A stretch of 64,000 nt of DNA from Amycolatopsis xylanica (GCF_900107045.1 NZ_FNON01000006.1:446754-510753); one strand, 5' to 3'; shown: positions 16,292-24,096, counted from the first letter of the stretch. Numbers and translations: made by a program. Notes: generated by a model not told the origin, from the sequence alone.

Positions 16292-16924
16292 ATGAAATTG
16301 ATTCAAAGCACGGTCGCCGGTCTCGTCATGGCCGGTTCGGCGCTGGCACTCGGGGGAGTGGCGCAGGCGAGCTCGATGTTCTACATCTCGGTCGCCGGCG
16401 AGGACGTGAAGCCCGGTCAGGAGATCACGATCGGCGCCGGTTGCTACCAGAACCACATGGAAGATCTGCACTTCTCGTCACCGCTGTTCGAGGGCGAGCT
16501 GCAGGTGGTCGGGTGGGACAACGTGACGGTACTGACCGGCCATGCGACCGTGCCCGCGGACGCGAAGGCGGGTAGTTACCCGATTTCGTTCACGTGTGAC
16601 GGCAAGAAGGTACCCGGCACCTTCACCGTGACCACCCCCAAGCAAGCGGCCCCGAAGAAGGAAACGGTCGCCAAGCAGGTGCCGAAGAAGGAAGCGCCGA
16701 AGCAGGCGACCACGCCCGTCACGAAGGCCGAGGCGCCGCAGCCGGAGGTGGCGGCCAAACCGGCCGCCAAGCCGGTCGAACAGGCACCCGCCGGCGCGGC
16801 GCAGACCGGTGGCCACGACGACCCGGCCGACTACACGGCGGCCTTCGCGGTCACCGGCGCGTCGATTCTGGCGGCGGGCGGGGCCGGATTCGTGTTCTAC
16901 CGCCGCCGCTTGGCGAAGAAGTGA
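16292..16924 (+). CDS. Predicted sortase substrate, member 5 (GAAQTGG motif plus membrane helix)
   Basis: The 210-residue precursor has a different signal peptide (MKLIQSTVAGLVMAGSALAL) but the same two-cysteine module (Cys51, Cys102), followed by a long Lys/Glu/Ala/Pro linker of about 50 residues. The motif is GAAQTGG (168-174) with A for P, then HDDPADYT, a membrane helix about 182-203 and YRRRLAKK. GGGGGAAAGAC stands before the ATG. No promoter lies in the 24-base gap to member 4, so the pair is an operon. A terminator follows. Confidence 0.85.
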   Translation: MKLIQSTVAGLVMAGSALALGGVAQASSMFYISVAGEDVKPGQEITIGAGCYQNHMEDLHFSSPLFEGELQVVGWDNVTVLTGHATVPADAKAGSYPISFTCDGKKVPGTFTVTTPKQAAPKKETVAKQVPKKEAPKQATTPVTKAEAPQPEVAAKPAAKPVEQAPAGAAQTGGHDDPADYTAAFAVTGASILAAGGAGFVFYRRRLAKK

Positions 16925-16945
16925 TCATCGGCGTCGGCGAGTACC

Positions 16946-16980
16946 AAAGCCGCCAGCGGGTTCCCCGCTGGCGGCTTTTT
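16946..16980 (+). terminator. Intrinsic terminator after member 5
   Basis: AAAGCCGCCAGCGGG pairs with CCCGCTGGCGGCTTTTT. The A-run on the left and T-run on the right make it work in both directions. Confidence 0.88.
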
Positions 16981-17010
16981 CCATCGCGACCGTTTCGTGA
17001 TTTTGGCGGA

Positions 17011-17037
17011 ACAACCATGACGCCGGTGGCGGCGTCC
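17011..17037 (+). promoter_or_regulatory. ECF-type promoter of substrate gene 6
   Basis: ACAACC 17011-17016 (one change from GCAACC) and CGTCC 17033-17037 are 16 bases apart. GGTGTCGG follows, as before members 3 and 7. It is the weakest match of the seven. Confidence 0.62.
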
Positions 17038-17092
17038 TAGGTGGTGTCGGGGGACAAGGGGAATCCACAGCACATTTCTCCAGGGGACGGAT

Positions 17093-17575
17093 ATGAGAAC
17101 AAAGATCATCGCCGGAACGGCGGCCTGTCTGCTTTCGCTCACCGCCGGTACCGCGTTTGCCACGGATACCACGCAACCACCCGCGGGACCGGAAAATTCG
17201 GCCTCGGCGAAGGTATGGGTCAGTCAGCGTGCCGGGCTGCCCGGCGCCATCGTGCAGGTGCACGGCACCTGCACCGATTCACATTTATACGCGTTCGGCT
17301 CGTCCGCGATGGAAATCCGGTATCAGCGGCCTTCCGTCAATGGCGTCCACAACTATGTCGGCTACGTGAAGGACGTCGAACCGGGCGTATACAAGGTCTG
17401 GTTGAACTGCCACCTGCCTGGAACGGAGCCGAAGTTCGTCAGGGCCAGCACGACTTTCCGGGTGCTGCCGAAGAGCAGCAGCACGCCGACGACGCCTTCG
17501 AAGAAGCCTGAACCGGCCAAGCAAGTTGTGAAGGTGCCGAAGGGCGCGCCACAAACCGGCGGCGGCGCCGCGTAA
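17093..17575 (+). CDS. Secreted two-cysteine protein with C-terminal GAPQTGG, member 6 (short type)
   Basis: The 160-residue protein has a signal peptide (LLSLTAGTAFA), Cys60 and Cys106, the strand pattern AFGSSAMEIRYQRPS (very like member 7) and VEPGVYKVWLNC, then a Thr/Lys/Pro linker and the end VPKGAPQTGGGAA. No membrane helix follows the motif. CAGGGGACGG lies before the ATG. It is a single-gene unit with its own promoter and terminator. Confidence 0.82.
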   Translation: MRTKIIAGTAACLLSLTAGTAFATDTTQPPAGPENSASAKVWVSQRAGLPGAIVQVHGTCTDSHLYAFGSSAMEIRYQRPSVNGVHNYVGYVKDVEPGVYKVWLNCHLPGTEPKFVRASTTFRVLPKSSSTPTTPSKKPEPAKQVVKVPKGAPQTGGGAA

Positions 17576-17588
17576 GCAGGGAAAAACA

Positions 17589-17623
17589 GGCCATCGGCGG
17601 GTAACCGCCGGTGGCCTTTTTTT
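17589..17623 (+). terminator. Intrinsic terminator after member 6
   Basis: GGCC-A-TCGGCGG pairs with CCGCCG-G-TGGCC and is followed by TTTTTTTA. Confidence 0.87.
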
Positions 17624-17637
17624 ATTTCGAGCGAGAC

Positions 17638-17663
17638 GCAACCGTGGGCAACAGTGAGCGTCT
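17638..17663 (+). promoter_or_regulatory. ECF-type promoter of substrate gene 7
   Basis: GCAACC 17638-17643 and CGTCT 17659-17663 are 15 bases apart. GGGTGTCGAAACAAG follows, shared with member 3. Confidence 0.78.
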
Positions 17664-17712
17664 TTATGGGTGTCGAAACAAGTTCGGCACTCAAATAATT
17701 CTGGGGATGATC

Positions 17713-18216
17713 ATGCGTAAATCATTTGTCGCCGCCGGTCTCGCCGCTGGTTTCCTGTTCCTCGGCGCGGGCGCCGCGGGAGCCACAGAAGCACCCACCA
17801 GTGAAACGCCGAAGCCGGCGCCCGCTCCTTCGGGTTCACTCTGGCTCGGCTCGCACGCGGGGCAGCCCGGCGGTTATGTGACCGTGGACGGCATCTGCCG
17901 GGACTCGGTGCTGTACCGCTTCGGCTCCGAGGCCATGGGCATCGTGCGGCAGCGTCCCGCGACCGACGGGGTCATGCACTACATGGGCTACATCCACAAG
18001 GACGCCAAGCCCGGTACCTACAAAGTCGTCCTGATCTGCTTCTCGAAGGAGACCAAGAAGGCCACGACGGTCGCCACCGAGCAGTTCAAGGTCCTGCCCA
18101 AGGGCGCCGAACCCGTGAAGGACAAGGACCCCGTGCCGTTCAAGAAGGCCGTCAAGCAGGTCGTCAAGGTCCCGGCGGGTGCGCCGCAGACCGGCGGCGG
18201 TGGCGCCGCGCGGTGA
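17713..18216 (+). CDS. Secreted two-cysteine protein with C-terminal GAPQTGG, member 7 (short type)
   Basis: The 167-residue protein has a signal peptide (MRKSFVAAGLAAGFLFLGAG), Cys62 and Cys109, YRFGSEAMGIVRQRP as in member 6, AKPGTYKVVLIC, and the end VPAGAPQTGGGGAAR without a membrane helix. Its signal peptide is close to those of the anchored members 4 and 8, while its body is close to short member 6. This mixed descent suggests exchange between paralogues. A start two codons earlier (ATG 17707) is possible; GGGGATGATC precedes. The promoter of member 8 begins about 20 bases after its stop. Confidence 0.82.
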   Translation: MRKSFVAAGLAAGFLFLGAGAAGATEAPTSETPKPAPAPSGSLWLGSHAGQPGGYVTVDGICRDSVLYRFGSEAMGIVRQRPATDGVMHYMGYIHKDAKPGTYKVVLICFSKETKKATTVATEQFKVLPKGAEPVKDKDPVPFKKAVKQVVKVPAGAPQTGGGGAAR

Positions 18217-18236
18217 CTTCTTCGTTATCCGGCGAC

Positions 18237-18262
18237 GCAACCCGCCCGGGGCTCAGGCGTCT
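18237..18262 (+). promoter_or_regulatory. ECF-type promoter of substrate gene 8
   Basis: GCAACC 18237-18242 and CGTCT 18258-18262 are 15 bases apart, embedded in the same long conserved context as the promoter at 15550. Confidence 0.8.
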
Positions 18263-18352
18263 TTAAGGGTGTAAGAGCGAGACGGGGGTCTCGCGAAGAA
18301 ATGTGAATCTTTCGAAAACAAGCCACAGGCTAATTCTTCTCAGGGGATAATC

Positions 18353-18958
18353 ATGCGTAAGTCCATTGTCGCCGCCGGTCTCGCCGCGGGTTTCGCGTTG
18401 CTCGGCCCGGCCGCCGCTTTCGCGGCCGAGGCGCCCACGACCGACAAGACCACCACGCCCACCACCACCGAGCAGGCGCCCACGCCGGAGGAGCACGCCG
18501 GCGTGCCCAAGGCGTACCTGAAGGTACTGCCGAAGGCCGCGAAGCCGGGGCAGAAGGTGACGGTCAGCGTCGGCTGTGACACTGAGCTGAACCTGGGCTC
18601 GCCCGCGCTCGACATCGGCCGCACGCACCCGGTCGGGCCGCAGCATGACCCGAGCATCGCGCCTGAGCAGCAGGCCAGCGCGGTCGTGAAGGACGTCAAG
18701 CCCGGCACTTACACCGTCGCCTACGAATGTGGCAGGGGCACCGTGATCAAGACGAAGTTCACCGTGCTGCCCGCCGACAAGGCCAAGGAGCCCGCCAAGC
18801 AGGTCACCAAGGTCCCGGCAGGCGCGCCGCAGACCGGTGGCTCGGACGGCCCGGCCGACTACACCGCGCTCGTGGTCGGCCTGACCGGCGCCGGTGTGCT
18901 CGCGGCCGCCGGTGGCGTCGGCTACGCGGCCTACCGCCGTCGCGGCGCCAAGAACTGA
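18353..18958 (+). CDS. Predicted sortase substrate, member 8 (motif plus membrane helix)
   Basis: The 201-residue precursor has a signal peptide nearly identical to that of member 4, a Thr/Pro-rich N-terminal stretch, Cys75 and Cys126 with VKPGTYTVAYEC, GAPQTGG at 157-163, the spacer SDGPADYT, a membrane helix about 171-193 and YRRRGAKN. It is a full sorting signal. CAGGGGATAATC stands before the ATG. It is the last substrate before the sortase gene, which has its own copy of the promoter. Confidence 0.87.
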   Translation: MRKSIVAAGLAAGFALLGPAAAFAAEAPTTDKTTTPTTTEQAPTPEEHAGVPKAYLKVLPKAAKPGQKVTVSVGCDTELNLGSPALDIGRTHPVGPQHDPSIAPEQQASAVVKDVKPGTYTVAYECGRGTVIKTKFTVLPADKAKEPAKQVTKVPAGAPQTGGSDGPADYTALVVGLTGAGVLAAAGGVGYAAYRRRGAKN

Positions 18959-18964
18959 TCGAAG

Positions 18965-18991
18965 GCAACCGTTCAGTCCCCGGCGGCGTCA
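18965..18991 (+). promoter_or_regulatory. ECF-type promoter of the sortase gene
   Basis: GCAACC 18965-18970 and CGTCA 18987-18991 are 16 bases apart. It shares the motif with its substrates, which ties enzyme and substrates into one regulon. A ~90-base leader follows with a GC-rich palindrome (GGGCGGGCCCGCCC) before the ATG. Confidence 0.72.
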
Positions 18992-19088
18992 GCATGACGT
19001 GGGGGAGTGAATGCAGGGGGCGGGCCCGCCCCGGGAGACCGGGGCGGCCCGTATTCACTACACACAGACGGATTTCGAGGGACAGGAC

Positions 19089-19715
19089 ATGAAGAACTTC
19101 TTTCGGGGCAAGCGAGGACTTCTCACGCTGGCCCTCGTCATATTCGGCGCGCTCACGTTCACGCTGAGCGGCTGCGCTGGGGAGACGCAGTCGCCGCAGC
19201 CCGCGGCCGGGCAGCAGCAGGACCAGCAGGCCGTGCCGGAGGACGGGGGCGGCGCGACCGGGCTGGCGAAGTCGGAGCCGGTCTCGGTGGACGTGCCCAA
19301 GATCGGCGCGAAGTCGACGCTGGTGCCGCTCGGGCTCAACGCGGACAACACCGTCGAGGTGCCGCCGGTGACGCAGCCGATGCAGGCCGGGTGGTACAAG
19401 AACGGGCCGACGCCCGGTGAGATCGGGCCAGCGGTGATACTCGGGCACGTCGACGGCAACAAGCAGCCCGGCATCTTCTACAAGCTCAAGGAACTCGCGC
19501 CAGGTGACAAGATTTCCGTTGCCAGGAAAGACGGTTCGACCGTGGAGTTCGTGGTGACGAAGGTCGACCAGATCGCGAAGGACACGTTCCCGACCGAGGC
19601 CGTCTACGGCGACACCGAGGACGCGCAGCTGCGGCTCATCACCTGCGGTGGCGCCTTCGACAAGGCCGCGCACAGCTACAAGGACAACATCATCGTCTAC
19701 GCGAAACTGGCCTGA
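19089..19715 (+). CDS. Class F-type sortase, possibly a lipoprotein
   Basis: The 208-residue protein has an N-terminal hydrophobic segment ending in a lipobox-like LSGC (Cys29), a Gln/Pro/Gly linker and a compact sortase domain. His120 in ILGHVDG and Cys186 in RLITCGG are the catalytic pair. The usual catalytic Arg near the end (I expect YRDN) is Lys198 in YKDNIIVYA. Class F sortases occur mostly in actinobacteria and few have known targets. The eight upstream genes, seven of which still carry G(A)PQTGG-type ends, are the obvious candidate substrates. It is expressed from its own copy of the block promoter. Confidence 0.9.
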   Translation: MKNFFRGKRGLLTLALVIFGALTFTLSGCAGETQSPQPAAGQQQDQQAVPEDGGGATGLAKSEPVSVDVPKIGAKSTLVPLGLNADNTVEVPPVTQPMQAGWYKNGPTPGEIGPAVILGHVDGNKQPGIFYKLKELAPGDKISVARKDGSTVEFVVTKVDQIAKDTFPTEAVYGDTEDAQLRLITCGGAFDKAAHSYKDNIIVYAKLA

Positions 19716-19719
19716 CGAC

Positions 19720-19762
19720 ATAAAGCGGGCTTTATCCCAGAACGGGATAAAGCCCGCTTTAT
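19720..19762. terminator. Repeat family A, copy A1: bidirectional terminator between sortase and glpK
   Basis: Two units ATAAAGCGGGCTTTATCCC (19720-19738) and its inverse (19744-19762) face each other. Each unit is a palindrome in itself, and the pair forms a longer one ending in TTTT. It lies between two convergent genes, 4 bases after one stop and 6 before the other. Confidence 0.8.
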
Positions 19763-19768
19763 CCCGTT

Positions 19769-21280
19769 TTATTCGGAGTCGACCCAGTCGAAGGTCTTGG
19801 TGACGGCCTTCTTCCAGTTCTTGTACTCGGTTTCGCGGCGGGTCTCGTCCATCGACGGGTCCCACTGCTTGTCCTGCGCCCAGTTGGTGCGGATGTCGTC
19901 CTCGCTCGCCCAGAACCCGACGGCGAGGCCCGCGGCGTACGCGGCGCCGAGCGCGGTGGTCTCGTTGACCACCGGCCGGATCACCGGCACACCGAGGATG
20001 TCGGCCTGGAACTGCATGAGCAGCTCGTTGACGACCATGCCGCCGTCGACCTTGAGCGACTTCAGCGGGACGCCGGAGTCGGCGTTCATCGCGTCGATCA
20101 CCTCACGCGACTGGAAGGCCGTGGCCTCCAGGACCGCGCGGGCCAGGTGACCCTTGTTGACGAACCGGGTGAGCCCGACGATCGCGCCGCGCGCGTCCGA
20201 GCGCCAGTACGGCGCGAACAGGCCGGAGAACGCGGGCACGAAGTACGCGCCGCCGTTGTCCTCGACACTGCGGGCGTGCTCCTCGATCTCGGCGGCGGTG
20301 CCGATGAGGCCGAGGTTGTCGCGCAGCCACTGCACCAGCGAGCCGGTGACGGCGACCGAGCCTTCGAGCGCGTAGATCGTGTCGTTGGTCCCGATCTTGT
20401 AGCAGACGGTGGTGAGCAGCCCGTTCTGCGACATGACCTTGTCGGTGCCGGTGTTCAGCAGCATGAAGTTGCCGGTGCCGTAGGTGTTCTTGGCTTCGCC
20501 CGGCGAAAGACAGGCCTGCCCGAACGTCGCGGCCTGCTGGTCGCCGAGGATGCCCGCGATCGGCACGCCGGCCAGCGCGCCCTTCTCGCGGACCTTGCCG
20601 TACTCCTCGGACGACGACCGGATCTCCGGCAGCATCGACAGCGGGATGGTCATCTCGCCCGCGATCTCGGCGTCCCACGAAAGGGTGTCGAGGTCCATCA
20701 GCATGGTGCGCGACGCGTTGGTCGGGTCGGTGACGTGGATGCCGCCGTCGACCCCGCCGGTCATGTTCCACAGGACCCAGGTGTCCATGTTGCCGAACAG
20801 CAGGTCGCCTGCCTCGGCCTTCTCACGGGCGCCGTCGACGTTGTCCAGGATCCACTTGATCTTCGGGCCCGAGAAGTAGGTCGCCAGCGGCAGGCCGACC
20901 TTCTGGCGGTAGCGCTCCTGCCCGCCGCCGAGCGCGCCCAGCTCGTTGACGATCTTGTCGGTGCGGGTGTCCTGCCACACGATCGCGTTGTAGACCGGCT
21001 TGCCCGTGGTCTTGTCCCACACCAGCGTGGTCTCGCGCTGGTTGGTGATGCCGACCGCGACGATGTCACTGGCGCTCAGGTCGGCCTTCGCGAGCGCGCC
21101 CGCGGCGACGGCGCGCGTGTTCTCCCAGATCTCTTCCGCGTTGTGCTCGACCCAGCCCGCCTTGGGGAAGATCTGCTCGTGCTCACGCTGGTCGGAGGCG
21201 ACCACCCGCCCGGAGTGGTCGAAGATCATGGCCCTCGTCGACGTGGTGCCCTGGTCGATCGCGGCTACATACGACGTCAT
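19769..21280 (-). CDS. glpK: Glycerol kinase
   Basis: The 503-residue FGGY-family kinase shows AAIDQGTTSTRAMIFD at the N-terminus, the glycerol site around AIVWQDTRT and the C-terminal ATP site DGGMVVNELLMQFQADILGVPV. It phosphorylates glycerol to sn-glycerol 3-phosphate in the cytoplasm. The ATG has AGGAGC upstream and follows the glpF stop by 10 bases, so glpF and glpK form one operon. Length and motifs are standard. Confidence 0.97.
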   Translation of the reverse strand: MTSYVAAIDQGTTSTRAMIFDHSGRVVASDQREHEQIFPKAGWVEHNAEEIWENTRAVAAGALAKADLSASDIVAVGITNQRETTLVWDKTTGKPVYNAIVWQDTRTDKIVNELGALGGGQERYRQKVGLPLATYFSGPKIKWILDNVDGAREKAEAGDLLFGNMDTWVLWNMTGGVDGGIHVTDPTNASRTMLMDLDTLSWDAEIAGEMTIPLSMLPEIRSSSEEYGKVREKGALAGVPIAGILGDQQAATFGQACLSPGEAKNTYGTGNFMLLNTGTDKVMSQNGLLTTVCYKIGTNDTIYALEGSVAVTGSLVQWLRDNLGLIGTAAEIEEHARSVEDNGGAYFVPAFSGLFAPYWRSDARGAIVGLTRFVNKGHLARAVLEATAFQSREVIDAMNADSGVPLKSLKVDGGMVVNELLMQFQADILGVPVIRPVVNETTALGAAYAAGLAVGFWASEDDIRTNWAQDKQWDPSMDETRRETEYKNWKKAVTKTFDWVDSE

Positions 21281-21290
21281 GCGCTAGCTC

Positions 21291-22040
21291 CTAGGTCAGG
21301 TTGTGGACGGCGAGGTACAGGAGAGCGGCGACAGCGCCGCCGACGAGCGGGCCGACGACGGGGATCCACGAGTAACCCCAGTTCGCGTTGGCCTTGTTCT
21401 TGATCGGCAGCACGAACGCGTACGCGATACGCGGGCCGAGGTCACGCGCCGGGTTGATGGCGTATCCGGTCGGGCCACCGAGCGAGGCGCCGATCACCAG
21501 CACCACGAACGAGACGCCCGCGTAGCCGAGCGCGGAGTTGCCGAAGGTCGGCACTCCGGCGTCGCCAGCCTTGAAGCTCGGGCTGAGCAGGATCCACGCC
21601 ACGAGCACGAAGGTACCGATGATCTCGGTGACCAGGTTCCACGCCGTGTTGGCGATCTGCGGGCCGGTGGAGAAGATGCCCAGCGTGTTCTCCGGTTCGG
21701 GGTGGTCGTCGAACTGGAGCTTGTACGTCGCCCAGCAGAGGATCGCGCCGAGGATCGCGCCGACCATTTGTCCCGCGACGTAGAAGGGGACATCGGACCA
21801 TTCGGTCTTGTCGGCGATCGCGAGCCCGAGCGTGACGGCCGGGTTGAGGTGCGCGCCACTCGGGTTGGCGATGCTGGCGCCGGTGAACACCGCGAAGGCC
21901 CAGCCGAGGTTGATGAACAGGAATCCGGCGTTGTGGCCGTTGTTCTTACGCAGGACGTGGTTCGCGACCACGCCGTTGCCGAGCAGGATCAGGGTCGCCG
22001 TCCCTAACAGCTCCCAGACGAATATGGCCCCAGCACTCAC
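21291..22040 (-). CDS. glpF: Glycerol uptake facilitator (MIP/aquaglyceroporin family)
   Basis: The 249-residue channel has six membrane segments and both half-helix motifs: NPSGAHLNPAVT (with NPA) and GYAINPARDLGPR. The Asp after NPAR is the mark of glycerol-conducting members. The GTG start at 22040 has GGAGGG eight bases upstream; an earlier in-frame start has none. It is the first gene of glpFK and is divergent from glpD, with a shared regulatory gap. Confidence 0.94.
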   Translation of the reverse strand: MSAGAIFVWELLGTATLILLGNGVVANHVLRKNNGHNAGFLFINLGWAFAVFTGASIANPSGAHLNPAVTLGLAIADKTEWSDVPFYVAGQMVGAILGAILCWATYKLQFDDHPEPENTLGIFSTGPQIANTAWNLVTEIIGTFVLVAWILLSPSFKAGDAGVPTFGNSALGYAGVSFVVLVIGASLGGPTGYAINPARDLGPRIAYAFVLPIKNKANANWGYSWIPVVGPLVGGAVAALLYLAVHNLT

Positions 22041-22284
22041 TCTTCGGCCCTCCACTTTGGACGATATGCGCGGGGCCGACGATCGCGTTGCGGCGCCATT
22101 GCCGACCCACGTCCGAGGCACGTTACCGGTGCGTACCGGTTAGTCAAAGGCACCAGTTGCCCCAATCTGTTCAAGCTCACAGCAAGATCAGGGAGTGCTG
22201 CGCCACATGCGCGGCCAGGTGGGGATGCGCCTCGAAGAGAACATGCGATGCTGGAGGCCCGAAACACCCGAGGAGGAGTGTCAC
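22041..22284. promoter_or_regulatory. glpF-glpD divergent control region with tandem ACCGGT sites
   Basis: TACCGGT occurs at 22124-22130 and again at 22134-22140, exactly ten bases apart (one helical turn). ACCGGT is palindromic. The position between glpFK and glpD makes this a likely operator for a glycerol regulator (IclR/GylR type in other actinomycetes). The repeats are seen; the regulator is not in the window. Confidence 0.45.
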
Positions 22285-24012
22285 GTGGCTGAGTCGCAGG
22301 CGAACCCGGCGCGGCTGGGCCCGCTCAAGCGGGAAGAAGACTGGCAGCGGCTGGGCAAGGAGACCTTCGACCTGGTCGTCATCGGCGGCGGGGTGGTCGG
22401 CGCCGGTGTCGCGCTCGACGCGGCGACGCGCGGGCTGCGGGTCGCGCTGGTCGAGGCGCGCGACCTGGCGTCCGGCACGTCGAGCCGGTCGAGCAAGCTG
22501 TTCCACGGTGGCCTGCGCTACCTGGAGCAGCTCGAGTTCGGCCTGGTCAGGGAGGCGCTGAAGGAGCGCGAGCTGATGCTCACGACGCTCGCGCCGCACC
22601 TGGTCAAACCGGTGAGCTTCCTGTACCCGCTGACCAAGCGCGTCTGGGAACGGCCGTACACCGCGGCCGGGCTGTTCCTGTACGACTCCATGGGCGGCGC
22701 GCGGTCCGTGCCAGGTCAGAAGCACCTGACCCGCGCCGGCGCGCTACGGATGGTGCCCGCGCTGAAGCGCAACGCGCTCATCGGCGGCATCCGCTACTAC
22801 GACGCGCAGGCCGACGACGCGCGGCACACCATGACCGTCGCGCGCACGGCGGCGCACTACGGCGCCATCGTGCGGACGTCCACCCAGGTCGTCGGCTTCC
22901 TGCGGGAGGCGGACCGGATCTCCGGCGTGCGCGTGCGCGACGTCGAGGACGGGCGCGAGACCGAGATCCAGGCCAGCGCGGTGATCAACTGCACCGGCGT
23001 GTGGACCGACGAGCTGCAGCGGCTCTCCGGCGGGCGCGGGCGGTTCCGCGTGCGGGCGAGCAAGGGCGTGCACATCGTCGTCCCGCGTGACCGGATCGTC
23101 TCGGAGTCCGGGCTGATCCTGCGCACCGAGAAGTCCGTGCTGTTCGTGATCCCGTGGGGAAATCACTGGATCGTGGGAACCACCGACACCGACTGGAACC
23201 TCGATCTGGCGCACCCGGCGGCCACGAAGCACGACATCGACTACATCCTCGAGCACGTCAACACCGTGCTCGCGACGCCGCTGACGCACGACGACATCGA
23301 GGGCGTCTACGCCGGGCTCCGGCCGCTGCTGGCTGGCGAAAGCGAAGAGACGTCGAAGCTCTCGCGTGAGCACGCGGTCGCGCGGGTCGCGCCGGGCCTG
23401 GTCGCGATCGCGGGCGGCAAGTACACGACGTACCGGGTGATGGCGGCCGACGCCGTCGACGCGGCCGCGGTCGACCTGCCGGGCAGGCCGCAGTCGTCGA
23501 TCACCGAGAAGGTGCCGCTGCTCGGCGCCGACGGGTACCACGCGCTGGTCAACCAGGCCGATCACGTCGCGGCGCAGCACGGGCTGCACCCGTACCGCGT
23601 GCGGCACCTGCTCAACCGCTACGGCTCGATGGTGCACGAGGTGCTCGCGCTGGCCGATGGCCGTCCGGAGCTGCTCAAGCCGATCGAGCACGCGCCGGAC
23701 TACCTGGGCGTCGAGGTCGTCTACGCGGCGGCTTACGAGGGTGCGCTGCACCTGGAGGACGTGCTGGCGCGGCGTACGCGTATCTCGATCGAGTACCCGC
23801 ACCGTGGGCGTGAATGCGCCGAGCAGGTCGCGCGGCTGATGGGCGAGGTGCTGGGCTGGCCGGAGGAGACCGTCAAGCGCGAGATCGAGGTCTACAACGC
23901 GCGGGTCGACGCCGAGGTCGAGTCCCAGTCCCAGCCGAACGACGAGGCGGCGGACGCCCTGCGCTCAGCCGCCCCCGAGGCCCGGGGCGGCCTCACGGAG
24001 CCGGTCAGCTAA
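22285..24012 (+). CDS. glpD: Glycerol-3-phosphate dehydrogenase, FAD-dependent
   Basis: The 575-residue flavoprotein has the FAD motif VVIGGGVVGAGVALDAATRGLRVALVE, then SGTSSRSSKLFHGGLRYLEQ typical of GlpD, and a C-terminal alpha-helical cap domain. It oxidises glycerol 3-phosphate to dihydroxyacetone phosphate at the membrane and passes electrons to quinones. GTG 22285 is chosen because GAGGAGGAG lies just upstream. It is divergent from glpFK, completing the uptake-phosphorylation-oxidation route. Repeat B1 begins two bases after its stop. Confidence 0.95.
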   Translation: MAESQANPARLGPLKREEDWQRLGKETFDLVVIGGGVVGAGVALDAATRGLRVALVEARDLASGTSSRSSKLFHGGLRYLEQLEFGLVREALKERELMLTTLAPHLVKPVSFLYPLTKRVWERPYTAAGLFLYDSMGGARSVPGQKHLTRAGALRMVPALKRNALIGGIRYYDAQADDARHTMTVARTAAHYGAIVRTSTQVVGFLREADRISGVRVRDVEDGRETEIQASAVINCTGVWTDELQRLSGGRGRFRVRASKGVHIVVPRDRIVSESGLILRTEKSVLFVIPWGNHWIVGTTDTDWNLDLAHPAATKHDIDYILEHVNTVLATPLTHDDIEGVYAGLRPLLAGESEETSKLSREHAVARVAPGLVAIAGGKYTTYRVMAADAVDAAAVDLPGRPQSSITEKVPLLGADGYHALVNQADHVAAQHGLHPYRVRHLLNRYGSMVHEVLALADGRPELLKPIEHAPDYLGVEVVYAAAYEGALHLEDVLARRTRISIEYPHRGRECAEQVARLMGEVLGWPEETVKREIEVYNARVDAEVESQSQPNDEAADALRSAAPEARGGLTEPVS

Positions 24013-24014
24013 AG

Positions 24015-24094
24015 CCCGAAAGTGGCTTTCGTCAGGTGTGATCCCCCGAAAGTGGCTTTCGTCAGATAAGACCTGACGAAAGCCACTTTCGGGG
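24015..24094. repeat. Repeat family B, copy B1: three units between glpD and the GNAT gene
   Basis: Two direct units of CCCGAAAGTGGCTTTCGTCAG (24015-24035 and 24044-24065) are followed by one inverted unit CTGACGAAAGCCACTTTCGGG (24073-24093). The second and third form a strong hairpin. Location between convergent genes fits a bidirectional terminator built from a repeated element. Confidence 0.8.
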
Positions 24095-24096
24095 TT

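Noticed and set aside
13671..19715. Sortase island as a pilus gene cluster
   Set aside because: The proteins are too small, lack a pilin-type Lys motif and CNA/isopeptide domains, and the sortase is of the single-domain class F type, not class C.
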